A stretch of 40,705 nucleotides of DNA from CAZFHP01 sp964519365 (GCA_964519365.1 CAZFHP010000008.1:1-40705); one strand, 5' to 3'. Shown: positions 1 through 9,099, counted from the stretch's first letter. Program-made: numbers and translations. Notes: generated from the letters alone by a model not told the origin.

Positions 1-1895
1 GACTCGGAACCCATCATCTTACGGGGCTTAAGATTTGCAACAAAAACACCCTGTTTGTTTATCAAATCTTCAGGAGTAAAATCTTTAGCTACGCCAGCAA
101 ATATTGTTCGCGTGCCAAGCGGGCCTAGATCAATAGACATTTTGTAAAGCTTATTTGATTTTTCAACAGGTTCACATGTTGTAATAGTCCCAACACGCAG
201 ATCGACTTTAATAAGATCGTCGATCGTAATAGTCCCCGGGGTTGAACTGTCTTGCTCTTCACGAACTTTAACGTCTTTTGTTTTTTCAGGCGTCTTTTTA
301 GTTCCCACGTTTTTGCTTTCTTCTTCTTGCTCTTCTGAAACATGTGATTCTGGCTTAACAAAAAGAGGCCCGTCTTGTTTTGTTAACGTAAATGTCTCGT
401 TCCAAACGTCTTTACGAATTTCATCTTCATAGTTTTTACCAAGCTCAAGCTTTTTACCCAAAGCAGCTAATAATTGTTCCATTTTTGTTGGCATAATTGG
501 CCAAAGCATAATAGCTACCCAATATAAGCTATGACACGTCGCTGAAATAACTTCAGCAAAAAGTTCTGGATTTTTCTTTGCAAGTACCCATGGTTGCTCT
601 TTATGAAAATACGCATTCACAGAAGAAATAAATTTCCAAAGCTCTGCCAGGGCAACATGATAAAAACCCTTGTTCATTTCTTCCCAGTAAAATCTAAACG
701 CATCTTCACAGTGCTCTCGCAAAATAGCCATCTCGCCCTCCCAGGTTTCCGGGGGGGTAACCGTTGTTATATTATTTTTTAAAGCAAGCGAGATTGTTCT
801 GTTTAAAAGATTCCCAAGATTATTTGCTAGATCTGCATTAATATGTTCTTCTAAATTTTTTAAATCAAAATTCCCATCTTGATTTATCGACATCTGGCTC
901 ATTAAATAATATCTCACTTGGTCGACACCATACCAATCAGCAAGAGTATGAGGATCCATAACGTTTCCAAGAGACTTGGACATCTTATGCTGATCCATAA
1001 GAATATATCCGTGAACTAATAATTGCTTGGGTGGTTGTAAACCAGCAGCCATTAAAAACGCGGGCCAGAAAACGGCATGAAAACGAACAATATCTTTAGC
1101 CATAATATGTCTGTCCGCTGGCCACCAAAAATTAAACTGCTCGTCTTTTTTTGCGTCATTTTGCCCATAGCCTATACCCGTTATGTAATTATTGAGCGCA
1201 TCACCCCATACATAAACAGTATGTGACGAATCTCCAGGAAACGGGATTCCCCACGAAACACTCTTGCGAGAAATGCTTAGATCTTTTAACCCAGATTTTA
1301 CAAACGAGATTACTTCGTTTATACGATCTCTAGGCACAATAAAATTTGGATTTTTTTCGTAAAACTCAAGAAGCTTGTCTTCGTATGCAGACAAACGAAA
1401 GAAATAACTTTCTTCTGAAATTTCTTTAAGCTCTCGCTTGTGCGTTGGGCATAAATACTTGCCGTCTTCTTTAATTGCCTCAGTTTCAGCGCTAACAAAA
1501 GCCTCACATGACACACAATACCAACCAACATATTCAGACTTATAAATATCGTCTTGTTCTATAAGTTTATTAATCCAAGAAATCACAGCCTTTTCATGAT
1601 CTTTATCTGTTGTTCGAATAAATCGATCGTACTCGATCGAATATCTCTGCCAGGCCTTTTTAAAAACAGGAATCATAGAATCAACAAACTCTTTTGGCTC
1701 TTTCCCCGCAGACTCTGCTGTTTCTTGAATTTTTTGTCCATGTTCATCCGTACCTGTTAAAAAAAACACTTCTTTCCCTAAAAGCTTATTCCAACGAGCA
1801 GCAACGTCTGCTAATATCGTAGAATAAAGCGTTCCAACATGGGGTTTGGCGTTAACATAATAAAGAGGAGTCGTTACATAAAATTTATTTTTCAT
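1..1895 (-). CDS. metG: methionyl-tRNA synthetase (3' end cut by window edge)
   Basis: The enzyme charges tRNA-Met with methionine in the cytoplasm. The frame is open from the ATG at 1895 to the window edge (about 631 codons), so the last C-terminal residues are missing. Visible class I signatures are HVGT at about residues 19-22 (the HIGH motif) and KMSKS at about 304-308. A single zinc knuckle has C127, C130, C149 and H152 (CVSC...CPTH), the Cys3-His arrangement also known from Thermus-type MetRS. The end of the visible part reads IDDLIKVDLRVGTI...LKPRKMMGSES, the tRNA-binding Trbp111-like domain fused in many bacterial MetRS. It follows lepB by 27 nt on the same strand and is probably cotranscribed with it. 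Identification is by motifs and is very secure. Confidence 0.97.
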   Translation of the reverse strand, partial: MKNKFYVTTPLYYVNAKPHVGTLYSTILADVAARWNKLLGKEVFFLTGTDEHGQKIQETAESAGKEPKEFVDSMIPVFKKAWQRYSIEYDRFIRTTDKDHEKAVISWINKLIEQDDIYKSEYVGWYCVSCEAFVSAETEAIKEDGKYLCPTHKRELKEISEESYFFRLSAYEDKLLEFYEKNPNFIVPRDRINEVISFVKSGLKDLSISRKSVSWGIPFPGDSSHTVYVWGDALNNYITGIGYGQNDAKKDEQFNFWWPADRHIMAKDIVRFHAVFWPAFLMAAGLQPPKQLLVHGYILMDQHKMSKSLGNVMDPHTLADWYGVDQVRYYLMSQMSINQDGNFDLKNLEEHINADLANNLGNLLNRTISLALKNNITTVTPPETWEGEMAILREHCEDAFRFYWEEMNKGFYHVALAELWKFISSVNAYFHKEQPWVLAKKNPELFAEVISATCHSLYWVAIMLWPIMPTKMEQLLAALGKKLELGKNYEDEIRKDVWNETFTLTKQDGPLFVKPESHVSEEQEEESKNVGTKKTPEKTKDVKVREEQDSSTPGTITIDDLIKVDLRVGTITTCEPVEKSNKLYKMSIDLGPLGTRTIFAGVAKDFTPEDLINKQGVFVANLKPRKMMGSE

Positions 1896-1922
1896 ACTGA
1901 TTTTTACCTGTTACGTGATATA

Positions 1923-3164
1923 TTATTCGGCTTGTATCTCTACGTCATTACCGCTATTTGGAAGCCCTTTAAAAAATCTACTCCAACGAATATGCTTCGA
2001 CCAAAAATCAATTGGGTGCTTAATTAAATCAAACAACCAAAAAATTTCTTCACTATCTAAAGAAAAGAGAATAAAGCTTGCACGACCCGTAATAAATTTT
2101 CTATGTAATGGGCCCCAATAACGACTATCCTCACTATTCTTTCGACTATCACCCATAACCCAATACATATTTTCAGGCAACGTAGTTGGACCAAACGTAT
2201 CAATGCTTAAAAATTCTCCATAACTATTTCGAGGATAAATTGGCGCAAATGCCTGGTCTAATAATGGTTTTAAAGTTCCAGGCACACGTATAATCTCACT
2301 TTCTTTCATGGTATAAAACGGCTGTTGATCCAAAGCTTTTGACATATCATAAGTATATCTTACTTCTTTCACTTGCTTTTTTAGAAAAATTGGAATTTTA
2401 AATGGACCAAAACTATCCTGCTCAATAAAACCAACTTTTTTTCGCAAGTAAATCAATGGATACTTGTTTACATATGTTTCGTTAAGTTTTTTTCCATTAC
2501 GATAAATCACCGTTCTGCCATTTTCTACGCGACCTTCAATCGTGTCACCAGGCACTCCAATCACCCGTTTAACGACATTAATAGGCCCCGCTTTAAACCC
2601 AAATAACGTTATCTCAAAACCAACATATTTTTGCCACAAATATTGCAACGTACTCGTTTGATCATACACATGCCTTGGTTCATTAAAAATGACCAGGTCC
2701 CCGTGTTTGACATCATTAAAATAGTAGGCCATCTTGTTACCCCAAATCCTATCACCTACTAAAATATTTGGTTCAGCTGATCCTGTTGGCACATGATATG
2801 GGCTAAAAATTGTATGGCGTAAAATTATTGCAAGCACAAGCGCTATAACAATTGCCTCTGCCCACTGCCGCCAGGCAGGCTTGGTTGACTCGTGCAATTC
2901 TTTATAAATATTTTTAAAGTTTTTTATTTTCGTTTTTAAGGTCTGAACATCTACCTCTCCCTCTGCTGTAACAACAAGCATTTGTTTTATTTCTTGAGCA
3001 CACTGATCGGCATCAGATAATAATAGCAACCCACGCTTATAGATATCATCCCAACCTTTATTTCCCCAGAGATCAATTCTTTTTTTAAAATACACTTTTC
3101 GGGCAATGTATTTATCGTAAAATTTTTCAAAAAGTTTTTTTAAATCTTTCTTTCCATCTTTCAT
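1923..3164 (-). CDS. lepB: signal peptidase I with long N-terminal cytoplasmic extension
   Basis: Leader peptidase removes signal peptides from exported proteins at the inner membrane. The Ser-Lys dyad is visible in VPTGSAEPNILVGD (serine about residue 129 from the chosen ATG) and VVKRVIGVPGD (lysine about 199). Box E appears as MGDSRKNSEDSR near the C-terminus. The usual S-M-x-P is S-A-E-P here. One membrane segment (EAIVIALVLAIILRHTIF) precedes the serine, and about 100 charged residues lie before it where most signal peptidases have only a short stub. A GTG at 3179 keeps the frame open upstream, but the ATG at 3164 has GTGAGG about 9 nt upstream and is preferred. The many signal-peptide proteins in this window are its likely substrates. 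Confidence 0.95.
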   Translation of the reverse strand: MKDGKKDLKKLFEKFYDKYIARKVYFKKRIDLWGNKGWDDIYKRGLLLLSDADQCAQEIKQMLVVTAEGEVDVQTLKTKIKNFKNIYKELHESTKPAWRQWAEAIVIALVLAIILRHTIFSPYHVPTGSAEPNILVGDRIWGNKMAYYFNDVKHGDLVIFNEPRHVYDQTSTLQYLWQKYVGFEITLFGFKAGPINVVKRVIGVPGDTIEGRVENGRTVIYRNGKKLNETYVNKYPLIYLRKKVGFIEQDSFGPFKIPIFLKKQVKEVRYTYDMSKALDQQPFYTMKESEIIRVPGTLKPLLDQAFAPIYPRNSYGEFLSIDTFGPTTLPENMYWVMGDSRKNSEDSRYWGPLHRKFITGRASFILFSLDSEEIFWLFDLIKHPIDFWSKHIRWSRFFKGLPNSGNDVEIQAE

Positions 3165-3198
3165 AACCGCTAGCCTCACTAAAATAATTTCAAAAAAA

Positions 3199-4281
3199 CT
3201 AAGAACTCTTTACTTCAAGCCATATTTCTTCTAATTTCTGCACAGGAACATTATTACGCAATATATGTAATTTACCAAACATTTGATCATCTGGGAAAAA
3301 GTTTCGATTTTGAGTAAATTTTTTCTCCAAATATGTATACGCTGTCTTATTTGATGGATTAAAACCATACATCTTTGCATGTAACGTTTGAATCTCTCGC
3401 GATAAAAGAAAATTAATAAACACATGCGCTTGTTCTATCTTTTTAGATTTTGCAGGAATAGCCAAATTTTCTATAGTCAACAAACTCCCCTCATGAGGAA
3501 TCTTAAAGCCAAATTGCTCAGACACAAAAAACAGTTTTTTTACATAAGCTGCAGGCGTTAGAGCAACATCAATTACATTCGAATAAAGAAAATAACTCAA
3601 ATCCTCACTCAAATATGTTTCAACATTTTTCTTTTGATCCAAAAGAAGCTTTTTTATTTTTGCAAGTTTTAGATCATCGAGATTTTTTGTTACCCCATAT
3701 GCATAAAGAGCGGCTAGGGAAATAGCCTCTCGCGAATTATTAATCATGCCAAGGCTATATTTTATGCTCATATTTTTTTCAAATAACATATTTAAGCTTA
3801 TAGTATCTGGTACTTTGTCAAAAATATTTTTATTAAACACAATACCATACGGGCTCCATACCAATGGAATCGAATACTTGTTTCCAAGATCAAAGAAACA
3901 ACTAAGTAGTCTATTGTCGAGCTCAGAAATTACAGGAAGTTTTGAGTGATCCAAGGCATGAAGTAATTCTTCTTTCCGTAAAAGCTCAACCATATAATCA
4001 GATGGCGTAATAATATCATACCCCTCACCTTTACTAATTTTAAACTTTGCAAGCAACTCTTCATTTGTATCAAAATACTTAACACGTACGTTTATTCCAT
4101 ATTTTTTTTCAAAAATTTCTAACGCTTCTGTGCTTATAAATTCTGTAAACGAATACACTCGAAGTGTATTATCTGGGAAAAAATGTTCTTTTAGCTTCGG
4201 CGCATACAAAAACAATGCCCCGACAAACAAGTACAAAAAAACAACAATAAGTTTTTCAAAAATATTTCTCACACTAGTCAT
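3199..4281 (-). CDS. potD: spermidine/putrescine ABC transporter, substrate-binding protein
   Basis: This is the extracytoplasmic polyamine-binding component of a PotABCD importer. The 360-residue product starts with a single hydrophobic segment (KLIVVFLYLFVGALFLYAP), a signal peptide or membrane anchor. It continues with family-typical blocks such as LRVYSFTEFISTEALEIFE, GYDIITPSDYMVELLRKE and IPLVWSPYGIVFNK. The start overlaps the end of potC by 8 nt, so translation is probably coupled. I see no lipobox cysteine, so the protein is either anchored by its N-terminal helix or released after cleavage. For an intracellular bacterium, importing host polyamines is a plausible role. The exact substrate (spermidine or putrescine) cannot be read from the sequence. 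Confidence 0.93.
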   Translation of the reverse strand: MTSVRNIFEKLIVVFLYLFVGALFLYAPKLKEHFFPDNTLRVYSFTEFISTEALEIFEKKYGINVRVKYFDTNEELLAKFKISKGEGYDIITPSDYMVELLRKEELLHALDHSKLPVISELDNRLLSCFFDLGNKYSIPLVWSPYGIVFNKNIFDKVPDTISLNMLFEKNMSIKYSLGMINNSREAISLAALYAYGVTKNLDDLKLAKIKKLLLDQKKNVETYLSEDLSYFLYSNVIDVALTPAAYVKKLFFVSEQFGFKIPHEGSLLTIENLAIPAKSKKIEQAHVFINFLLSREIQTLHAKMYGFNPSNKTAYTYLEKKFTQNRNFFPDDQMFGKLHILRNNVPVQKLEEIWLEVKSS

Positions 4282-5068
4282 GCAAAAGCACTTTATCTGA
4301 AACTTTTAACGAACATAATAACAATACAAGAAGACTACTGCCCACTAAAAAAAAGGTGGCCAAAGCGTTTATTGTCGGGTCAATGCCCGTTTTAGCTAAC
4401 GAATAGACATATACAGAAAGCGTCTGTACTGATGGACTCGAACAAAAAAACGCAATTAAAAAATCATCCAGCGATAATGTAAAGACAAGAAGCGCGGAAG
4501 CAACAAGCGATGGAACTAAAAGGGGCACCTGTATTCTTACAAACGTTTGCCCATATGTCGCACCAAGGTCAAGTGACGATTCCGTTATAGCTTTATCTAG
4601 CTCCATAAAACGTGCTCGAACAATTGGAACAACAAAACCTAGCCCTAACACTGTGTGCCCAACAATCAAACTACTGTAACCAACAGGTATTCTGAAAAAA
4701 GCAAACATACTTAAAACACCAACCGCTAAAACTATTTCCGGGAGCAAAACATTCATGTAAAATAATGCAAACGGAACAGATGATTTCCACCAATTACTAG
4801 CTAAAACAAAACACGTTCCCAGAATTAAGCTTATTAGGGTAGAACATGTTGCAACAATAAGCGATGTCTTAAACGACGCCAAAATATCTGGATTAAGTAT
4901 AAGCGCATTATACCAACGTAATGAAAACCCTACCCACTTTGCTGGTATAGGAGATTTATTAAAAGAAAAAATTGCCAAAACAATAATCGGCACGTATAAA
5001 AATATATACGTAAAACTAACTAAAAACGGAGATAAAAATCTTAAAAAAAAACTTCTACGCTTAACCAT
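4274..5068 (-). CDS. potC: spermidine/putrescine ABC transporter permease PotC
   Basis: This is the second inner-membrane permease of the polyamine importer, about 264 residues with about six hydrophobic segments. The ABC-coupling EAA-type loop reads ESSLDLGATYGQTFVRIQVP, the contact site for the PotA ATPase. The open frame extends upstream to 5158, but the ATG at 5068 overlaps the potB stop as TAATG, and the protein from there (MVKRRSFFLRFL) begins like a normal permease. The upstream extension is therefore out-of-frame potB sequence. The 3' end overlaps potD by 8 nt. The identification is firm. PotC and PotB are distinguished by order and by the C-type sequence FLYVPIIVLAIFSFNKS. Confidence 0.95.
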   Translation of the reverse strand: MVKRRSFFLRFLSPFLVSFTYIFLYVPIIVLAIFSFNKSPIPAKWVGFSLRWYNALILNPDILASFKTSLIVATCSTLISLILGTCFVLASNWWKSSVPFALFYMNVLLPEIVLAVGVLSMFAFFRIPVGYSSLIVGHTVLGLGFVVPIVRARFMELDKAITESSLDLGATYGQTFVRIQVPLLVPSLVASALLVFTLSLDDFLIAFFCSSPSVQTLSVYVYSLAKTGIDPTINALATFFLVGSSLLVLLLCSLKVSDKVLLHD

Positions 5069-5946
5069 TATGTTGAGCCATATTTTATTTTCTTTTTCAC
5101 ACGCAAAAAGAACCAGACAACAATAAGTGTCAAGACAGGAACAAACACCGTAGTACATGTAAGCGCCGCCCCTGTTTGTATATCTCGCGAAATAAGAAAT
5201 TTCTCAACAATTAAACTCCCCCAAAAAAAGTTTTTTGCACCGCCAAGCAATGACGGAATTGTAAATTCTCCAAACGAAGACAGAAAAACAAGAATCACCC
5301 CAGAAACAACTCCAGGGAAAGACATCGGAAAAATAACACGTTTAAACGTTTGATAACTCGCAGCACCTAAATCAGCAGATGCTTCAAGAAGTTTTTTGTC
5401 CATTTTTTCCAACACCGCATAAATGGGTAAAATCATAAACGGTAAGTAAATAGACACCATGCCAATTAAAATCGCATAATAACTGTTTACGATATTAAAC
5501 GACTCCGAAAACAATCCCGTCCAATAAAAAAACATACTCAACACACTGTTTTTGTTAAACAAATAAATCCAGGCATAAATTTGTATGATTATACTAGTCC
5601 ATGAGGGCAAAATTAAAGAAAAAACCAAAAGCGTTCGTAAACGCTTTCTATGGACACGTGTCACCAAAAAATATGCAACTGGATAAGCAATAATTAAACA
5701 CAGAACAGACGTTAATGTCGCAACAATAAAAGAATTAAGGATAATCTTAAAATAAATAGCACTTATTATTTTTTCATAAAATTTAAGTGTAAGTTGTGTT
5801 GCTTGTGTCGCTGGAAAATATGCAACAATGCTATATCCAAACAAAATAACAAACGGAATATAAAGAAAGAATATCTGCCAAAGCAACGCCGGACACGCTA
5901 AAATAAAAGATAACTCTTTTTTTATAAACTTTTTCACACCGTTCAT
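5068..5946 (-). CDS. potB: spermidine/putrescine ABC transporter permease PotB
   Basis: This is the first permease of the polyamine importer, 292 residues with six predicted membrane helices. The EAA loop reads EASADLGAASYQTFKRVIFP. The start overlaps the end of potA by 4 nt (ATGA), and the stop overlaps the potC start by one base (TAATG). The operon is therefore read with stop/start coupling throughout, potA-potB-potC-potD, the same order as in Escherichia coli. The N-terminus has a basic, lysine-rich stretch and then a hydrophobic helix (PALLWQIFFLYIPFVILFGYS). Nothing is missing compared with the family. Confidence 0.95.
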   Translation of the reverse strand: MNGVKKFIKKELSFILACPALLWQIFFLYIPFVILFGYSIVAYFPATQATQLTLKFYEKIISAIYFKIILNSFIVATLTSVLCLIIAYPVAYFLVTRVHRKRLRTLLVFSLILPSWTSIIIQIYAWIYLFNKNSVLSMFFYWTGLFSESFNIVNSYYAILIGMVSIYLPFMILPIYAVLEKMDKKLLEASADLGAASYQTFKRVIFPMSFPGVVSGVILVFLSSFGEFTIPSLLGGAKNFFWGSLIVEKFLISRDIQTGAALTCTTVFVPVLTLIVVWFFLRVKKKIKYGST

Positions 5947-7037
5947 ACATGTTCCAACAAAACAATATTCTCTTTTTGAAAATACAAGTATACATTATCA
6001 TCATAATCGATTGTTTCCTGAGGAAAGTGTTCTTCGTTTTGTTCAAAAACATGTATTTTCTGATTGTTCTGAAGAGTAACAATATATTTTGTTGATCGAC
6101 CATAATAAATTATGTCTGAAACTTTTGCATGCAAACAATTAGAAAAACCAGACATTTTCTTTTTTGTTATCAATATTTTTTCCGGACGAATACTCATAAG
6201 AATCTTACACCCCGGAATAAACCATGGTTTGTTTAAAGAAAATTGAACAAAAAATGTTCCCAAATCATAAACATTAACCTCTTGGCTATTTTCTTTAACG
6301 TGCAATGTTCCTTCAAAAAGATTTGTTTTCCCTACAAATGTAGCAACAAAGCGAGACTCTGGAAATTCATACACTTGCTCAGGCTTGCCTATTTGTTCAA
6401 TGTGCCCATAAGTGCCCATAATTGCCATTTGATCAGCTACAGTTAAAGCTTCTGTTTGGTCATGAGTTACTGTCACAAACGTTGTTTTTAACTTATCTTG
6501 CAAATCTATCAATTCTATAAGCATCTGTTCTTTAAGGTGTGGATCAAGAGCCGCAAACGGTTCATCTAAAAGTAATACATCTGGTTCATTGACAATTGCT
6601 CGAGCAAGAGCAACACGTTGCTGCTGCCCCCCAGAAAGACTTCGGGGATATTTTAATCCATACCCAGAAAGTCGTACCATTTTTAATGCCTGATAAACGC
6701 GTTCTTCTATTTCTTTTTTACTCTTTTTTTTAATGCGTAGGCTATAAGCAACGTTATCATATATCGTCATATGACTAAACAAAGCATATTGTTGAAAGAC
6801 CGTATTTACCTTACGTTCATAGGGAGGAACATGCGTAATATCTTGATCCCCCAAAAAAATTTTACCAGAATCGACAGTCTCCAAGCCTGCAATTAAACGA
6901 AGCAACGTCGTCTTACCACATCCACTTGGACCAAGAAGTGCAAAAAATTGACCCGATGGAATTTCTAAATCCAACTTACTCAAAATGACTTCGTCACCAA
7001 AAGATTTATTTACACCCTCAATTTTAATGCTTCTCAT
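5943..7037 (-). CDS. potA: spermidine/putrescine ABC transporter ATP-binding protein
   Basis: This ATPase powers polyamine import and is 364 residues long. In order it has Walker A GPSGCGKTT, the Q-loop region (NTVFQQYALF), the ABC signature LSGGQQQR, Walker B VLLLDEPFAALD and the switch histidine in VTHDQTEA. After these comes a C-terminal TOBE-like regulatory domain (MSIRPEKILI onward). It starts two bases after the stop of the upstream membrane-protein gene and overlaps potB by 4 nt, so at least five genes appear to share one message. All catalytic motifs are intact. The gene name rests on the potBCD neighbours; alone it would be a generic PotA/MalK-type ATPase. Confidence 0.95.
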   Translation of the reverse strand: MRSIKIEGVNKSFGDEVILSKLDLEIPSGQFFALLGPSGCGKTTLLRLIAGLETVDSGKIFLGDQDITHVPPYERKVNTVFQQYALFSHMTIYDNVAYSLRIKKKSKKEIEERVYQALKMVRLSGYGLKYPRSLSGGQQQRVALARAIVNEPDVLLLDEPFAALDPHLKEQMLIELIDLQDKLKTTFVTVTHDQTEALTVADQMAIMGTYGHIEQIGKPEQVYEFPESRFVATFVGKTNLFEGTLHVKENSQEVNVYDLGTFFVQFSLNKPWFIPGCKILMSIRPEKILITKKKMSGFSNCLHAKVSDIIYYGRSTKYIVTLQNNQKIHVFEQNEEHFPQETIDYDDNVYLYFQKENIVLLEHV

Positions 7038-7039
7038 AA

Positions 7040-7795
7040 TTATTTTTTACTATTCTTCTTTCTTCCTCGTGACTTTGCAAAAAGCATCGGGACAACAATA
7101 TCTGCAAGGGTGCATGGAATTAAAACAACAAGAATCATGTACACAAAAACAATCCCCATCCGCACCCACCAATCATGAAAACCAAAGCTCACTAAATATA
7201 AAAGCGATGCCATTGAGCTTATAAAAATATGGAAAAAATGAAATCCTGTAGAATAAAAAAATTGTTTACTTACCGCATGTTTACTCATTATCCAACCATT
7301 AAAGATGCCGACAAATAAGAACGGTAAAACCGTATCAAGATGACTAATAAAACACCAATGAAAATGCATATTCAAATTAAATACTTTTCCACCAAGAAAC
7401 GGTAATAATGCATCTGATAACGTACAAAAAACAGCTGCTACAAAAAAACTTACAATAACCCCTAGACCCGTCTTTTTAGAATACTTTTTAAACATCAGCA
7501 TTGCGCCTGTGCCAGCAAAAAGCAAATGTAAAAAGTGAAAATTATGAAAAAGTCGATACGACAAACTATCATGATGGCAACCATGACAACCATTACCTGA
7601 ACTTGGACCAAACGATAAAAAGCTTAAAACAAGCATAGCAAGCGCAACTGAAAAAATCGCAAATGGGAGGTGACAATAAATTTCTTCTTTCACCGTTGCA
7701 TGATGCTCTAAAATATCCAACTTGTTTATACTTTGCTCGTCACATGCGTGATACGTCGGCATGTTTTCTTGTTTATTATCACAATTATTACACAT
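7040..7795 (-). CDS. hypothetical polytopic membrane protein rich in His and Cys
   Basis: I do not recognise this 251-residue protein. It has about six hydrophobic segments. The N-terminal tail is metal-ligand-like (CNNC at 2-5, H16, C18, HH at 31-32), and the loop GCHGCHHD (69-76) follows the first helix. Three intramembrane-looking motifs of the form D-x-[LV]-[LV]-P-[FM]-L occur at D128, D154 and D232. Each is preceded by a histidine cluster: FHFLH at 86-90, HFH at 144-146 and FHFFH at 185-189. This suggests internal repetition and possibly metal or proton handling, which is inference only. The gene ends 2 nt before potA and is very likely cotranscribed with the pot operon. The ATG at 7795 has no clear Shine-Dalgarno sequence. 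Confidence 0.75.
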   Translation of the reverse strand: MCNNCDNKQENMPTYHACDEQSINKLDILEHHATVKEEIYCHLPFAIFSVALAMLVLSFLSFGPSSGNGCHGCHHDSLSYRLFHNFHFLHLLFAGTGAMLMFKKYSKKTGLGVIVSFFVAAVFCTLSDALLPFLGGKVFNLNMHFHWCFISHLDTVLPFLFVGIFNGWIMSKHAVSKQFFYSTGFHFFHIFISSMASLLYLVSFGFHDWWVRMGIVFVYMILVVLIPCTLADIVVPMLFAKSRGRKKNSKK

Positions 7796-7906
7796 AATTA
7801 CACATAGCCATATTTTTTAAAAAATAACATTTACATATTTCTTCTATGAAAACAATGTACCGTTTTTACCCAAGATACGCAACAAAAGAAAAAAACGCTG
7901 CACCTT

Positions 7907-8641
7907 TTAGGCTTTTATAACCTGCAATTGCATATAAAGATTTTTCCCAAAATCAACAATAGAACCTGGCATTGGTTTTTGATCTACAATTTTGTAATCA
8001 AAAAGATACACATCCCCGCAATAATCAGACGATTCTTTATATTTCCCAAATACTTCAATGTGGATATTTAAACGCTCTAGATAATCTTGTACTAACTTAA
8101 GCGATAATTCTCGAAAATCAGGAACAATATACAATTTATTTTGACCGGATGATAAATAAGCTCTTATCTTTTTATCAAACATTTCGTCGCTTGGACGAGG
8201 TGTCTGAGCAAAACACTTATTTTTCTCATGATTACCCTCTAACCATATTGCCCGAACATTCACGTTCCTCGCCGTCTTTTGTACAAGTAAGTCAGCATAC
8301 GTATTATCCAAAAAGTTAGGAGCATACTGCGATAATGGTTTTTTAGAAACAGTCACAAAAACATTTTGATTGGGACGAACAACACTCCCAGAAAACGGGA
8401 TCTGATGAATAATAGTTCCTTCAGGCAAAAGAACGTCTTCTTTTTCTCTTAACAACCTAACATTCAAATGCTTATCTGATAACAAGAAAACCCCTTTTTG
8501 AAAGTCTTTACCTACAACATCCGGAACAATACACGTTATCGTTTGTATAAAATAGTAACTCGCACAATACCCCACAAAAAAAACAAAAACCGGCAAAAAA
8601 TATAACCCTAAACTAATTCTTTGCCATTTTTTACTCAACAT
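7907..8641 (-). CDS. PASTA-domain membrane-anchored protein
   Basis: PASTA domains bind peptidoglycan fragments or beta-lactams and normally sit on penicillin-binding proteins or Ser/Thr kinases. This product is about 244 residues. It has one N-terminal membrane helix (SLGLYFLPVFVFFVGYCASYYF) and an outward region. The first PASTA-like unit is VPDVVGKDFQKGVFLLSDKH...GTIIHQIPFSGSVVRPNQNVFVTVS. Near the C-terminus, YIVPDFRELSLKLVQDYLER ... IVDQKPMPGSIVDFGKNLYMQL is another, and a degenerate middle unit is possible. No kinase or transpeptidase domain is attached. The open frame continues upstream to 8716, but that stretch lies inside the rnpB 3' end, so the ATG at 8641 is taken as the start. A cell-wall or division role is inferred from the domain. 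Confidence 0.8.
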   Translation of the reverse strand: MLSKKWQRISLGLYFLPVFVFFVGYCASYYFIQTITCIVPDVVGKDFQKGVFLLSDKHLNVRLLREKEDVLLPEGTIIHQIPFSGSVVRPNQNVFVTVSKKPLSQYAPNFLDNTYADLLVQKTARNVNVRAIWLEGNHEKNKCFAQTPRPSDEMFDKKIRAYLSSGQNKLYIVPDFRELSLKLVQDYLERLNIHIEVFGKYKESSDYCGDVYLFDYKIVDQKPMPGSIVDFGKNLYMQLQVIKA

Positions 8642-8700
8642 AATTACTATTTTTACGACTTGTTTTGTTTTAACATTCCAAAAATATTCTCTACAAAAAC

Positions 8701-9099
8701 ATTCTTTTGGGAACACTTGTAAGCTGGATTCTGTTACCTGACTGTCATATTAACTATGATAATCAAGCAAGCAATCATCTATCTATGCAACATACCCACA
8801 GGCTACAAACGAGAACAGAAAACTCATCACCTGCCTATTTTGTCTTGCTCCGAATGGGGTTTACCTCCGTTTAATGCATTACTACATAACGGCGTGCGCT
8901 CTTACCGCACGTTTTCACCCTTACCAAAAAAATAATCTTTTGGCGGTATCTTTTCTGTGGCACTTTCCATGGGCTCTCACCCCCCTTACTTGAGAATAAA
9001 ATCTCTTATAAGGCATCCTTCCTGTTTGGAGTCCAGACTTTCCTCTTTTATTTTTACACCTGTAAAAATAAAGCGATTGCTCCGTACTCCCAAAAGAAT
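8701..9099 (-). ncRNA. rnpB: RNase P RNA
   Basis: This is the catalytic RNA that matures tRNA 5' ends. On the minus strand the universally conserved blocks are present in order: GAGGAAAGTC (9036-9045), GGTAAGGGTGAAA (8913-8925), GTGCGGTAAGAGCGCAC (8894-8910) and ACAGAATCCAGCTTA (8720-8734). The ends are set by a perfect 12-bp helix P1, ATTCTTTTGGGA at 9088-9099 pairing with TCCCAAAAGAAT at 8701-8712. A further perfect AT-rich hairpin (CTTTATTTTTACA-GG-TGTAAAAATAAAG) just 5' of the GAGGAAAGTC block fits P3. The total is about 399 nt, a normal bacterial size. Its 5' third overlaps the end of the upstream membrane-protein frame on the same strand, so it may be processed from that transcript. Confidence 0.95.

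Noticed and set aside
8641..8716. Longer N-terminus for the PASTA protein
   Set aside because: The added codons lie partly in the rnpB 3' end and have no ribosome site; the ATG at 8641 precedes the membrane helix directly.
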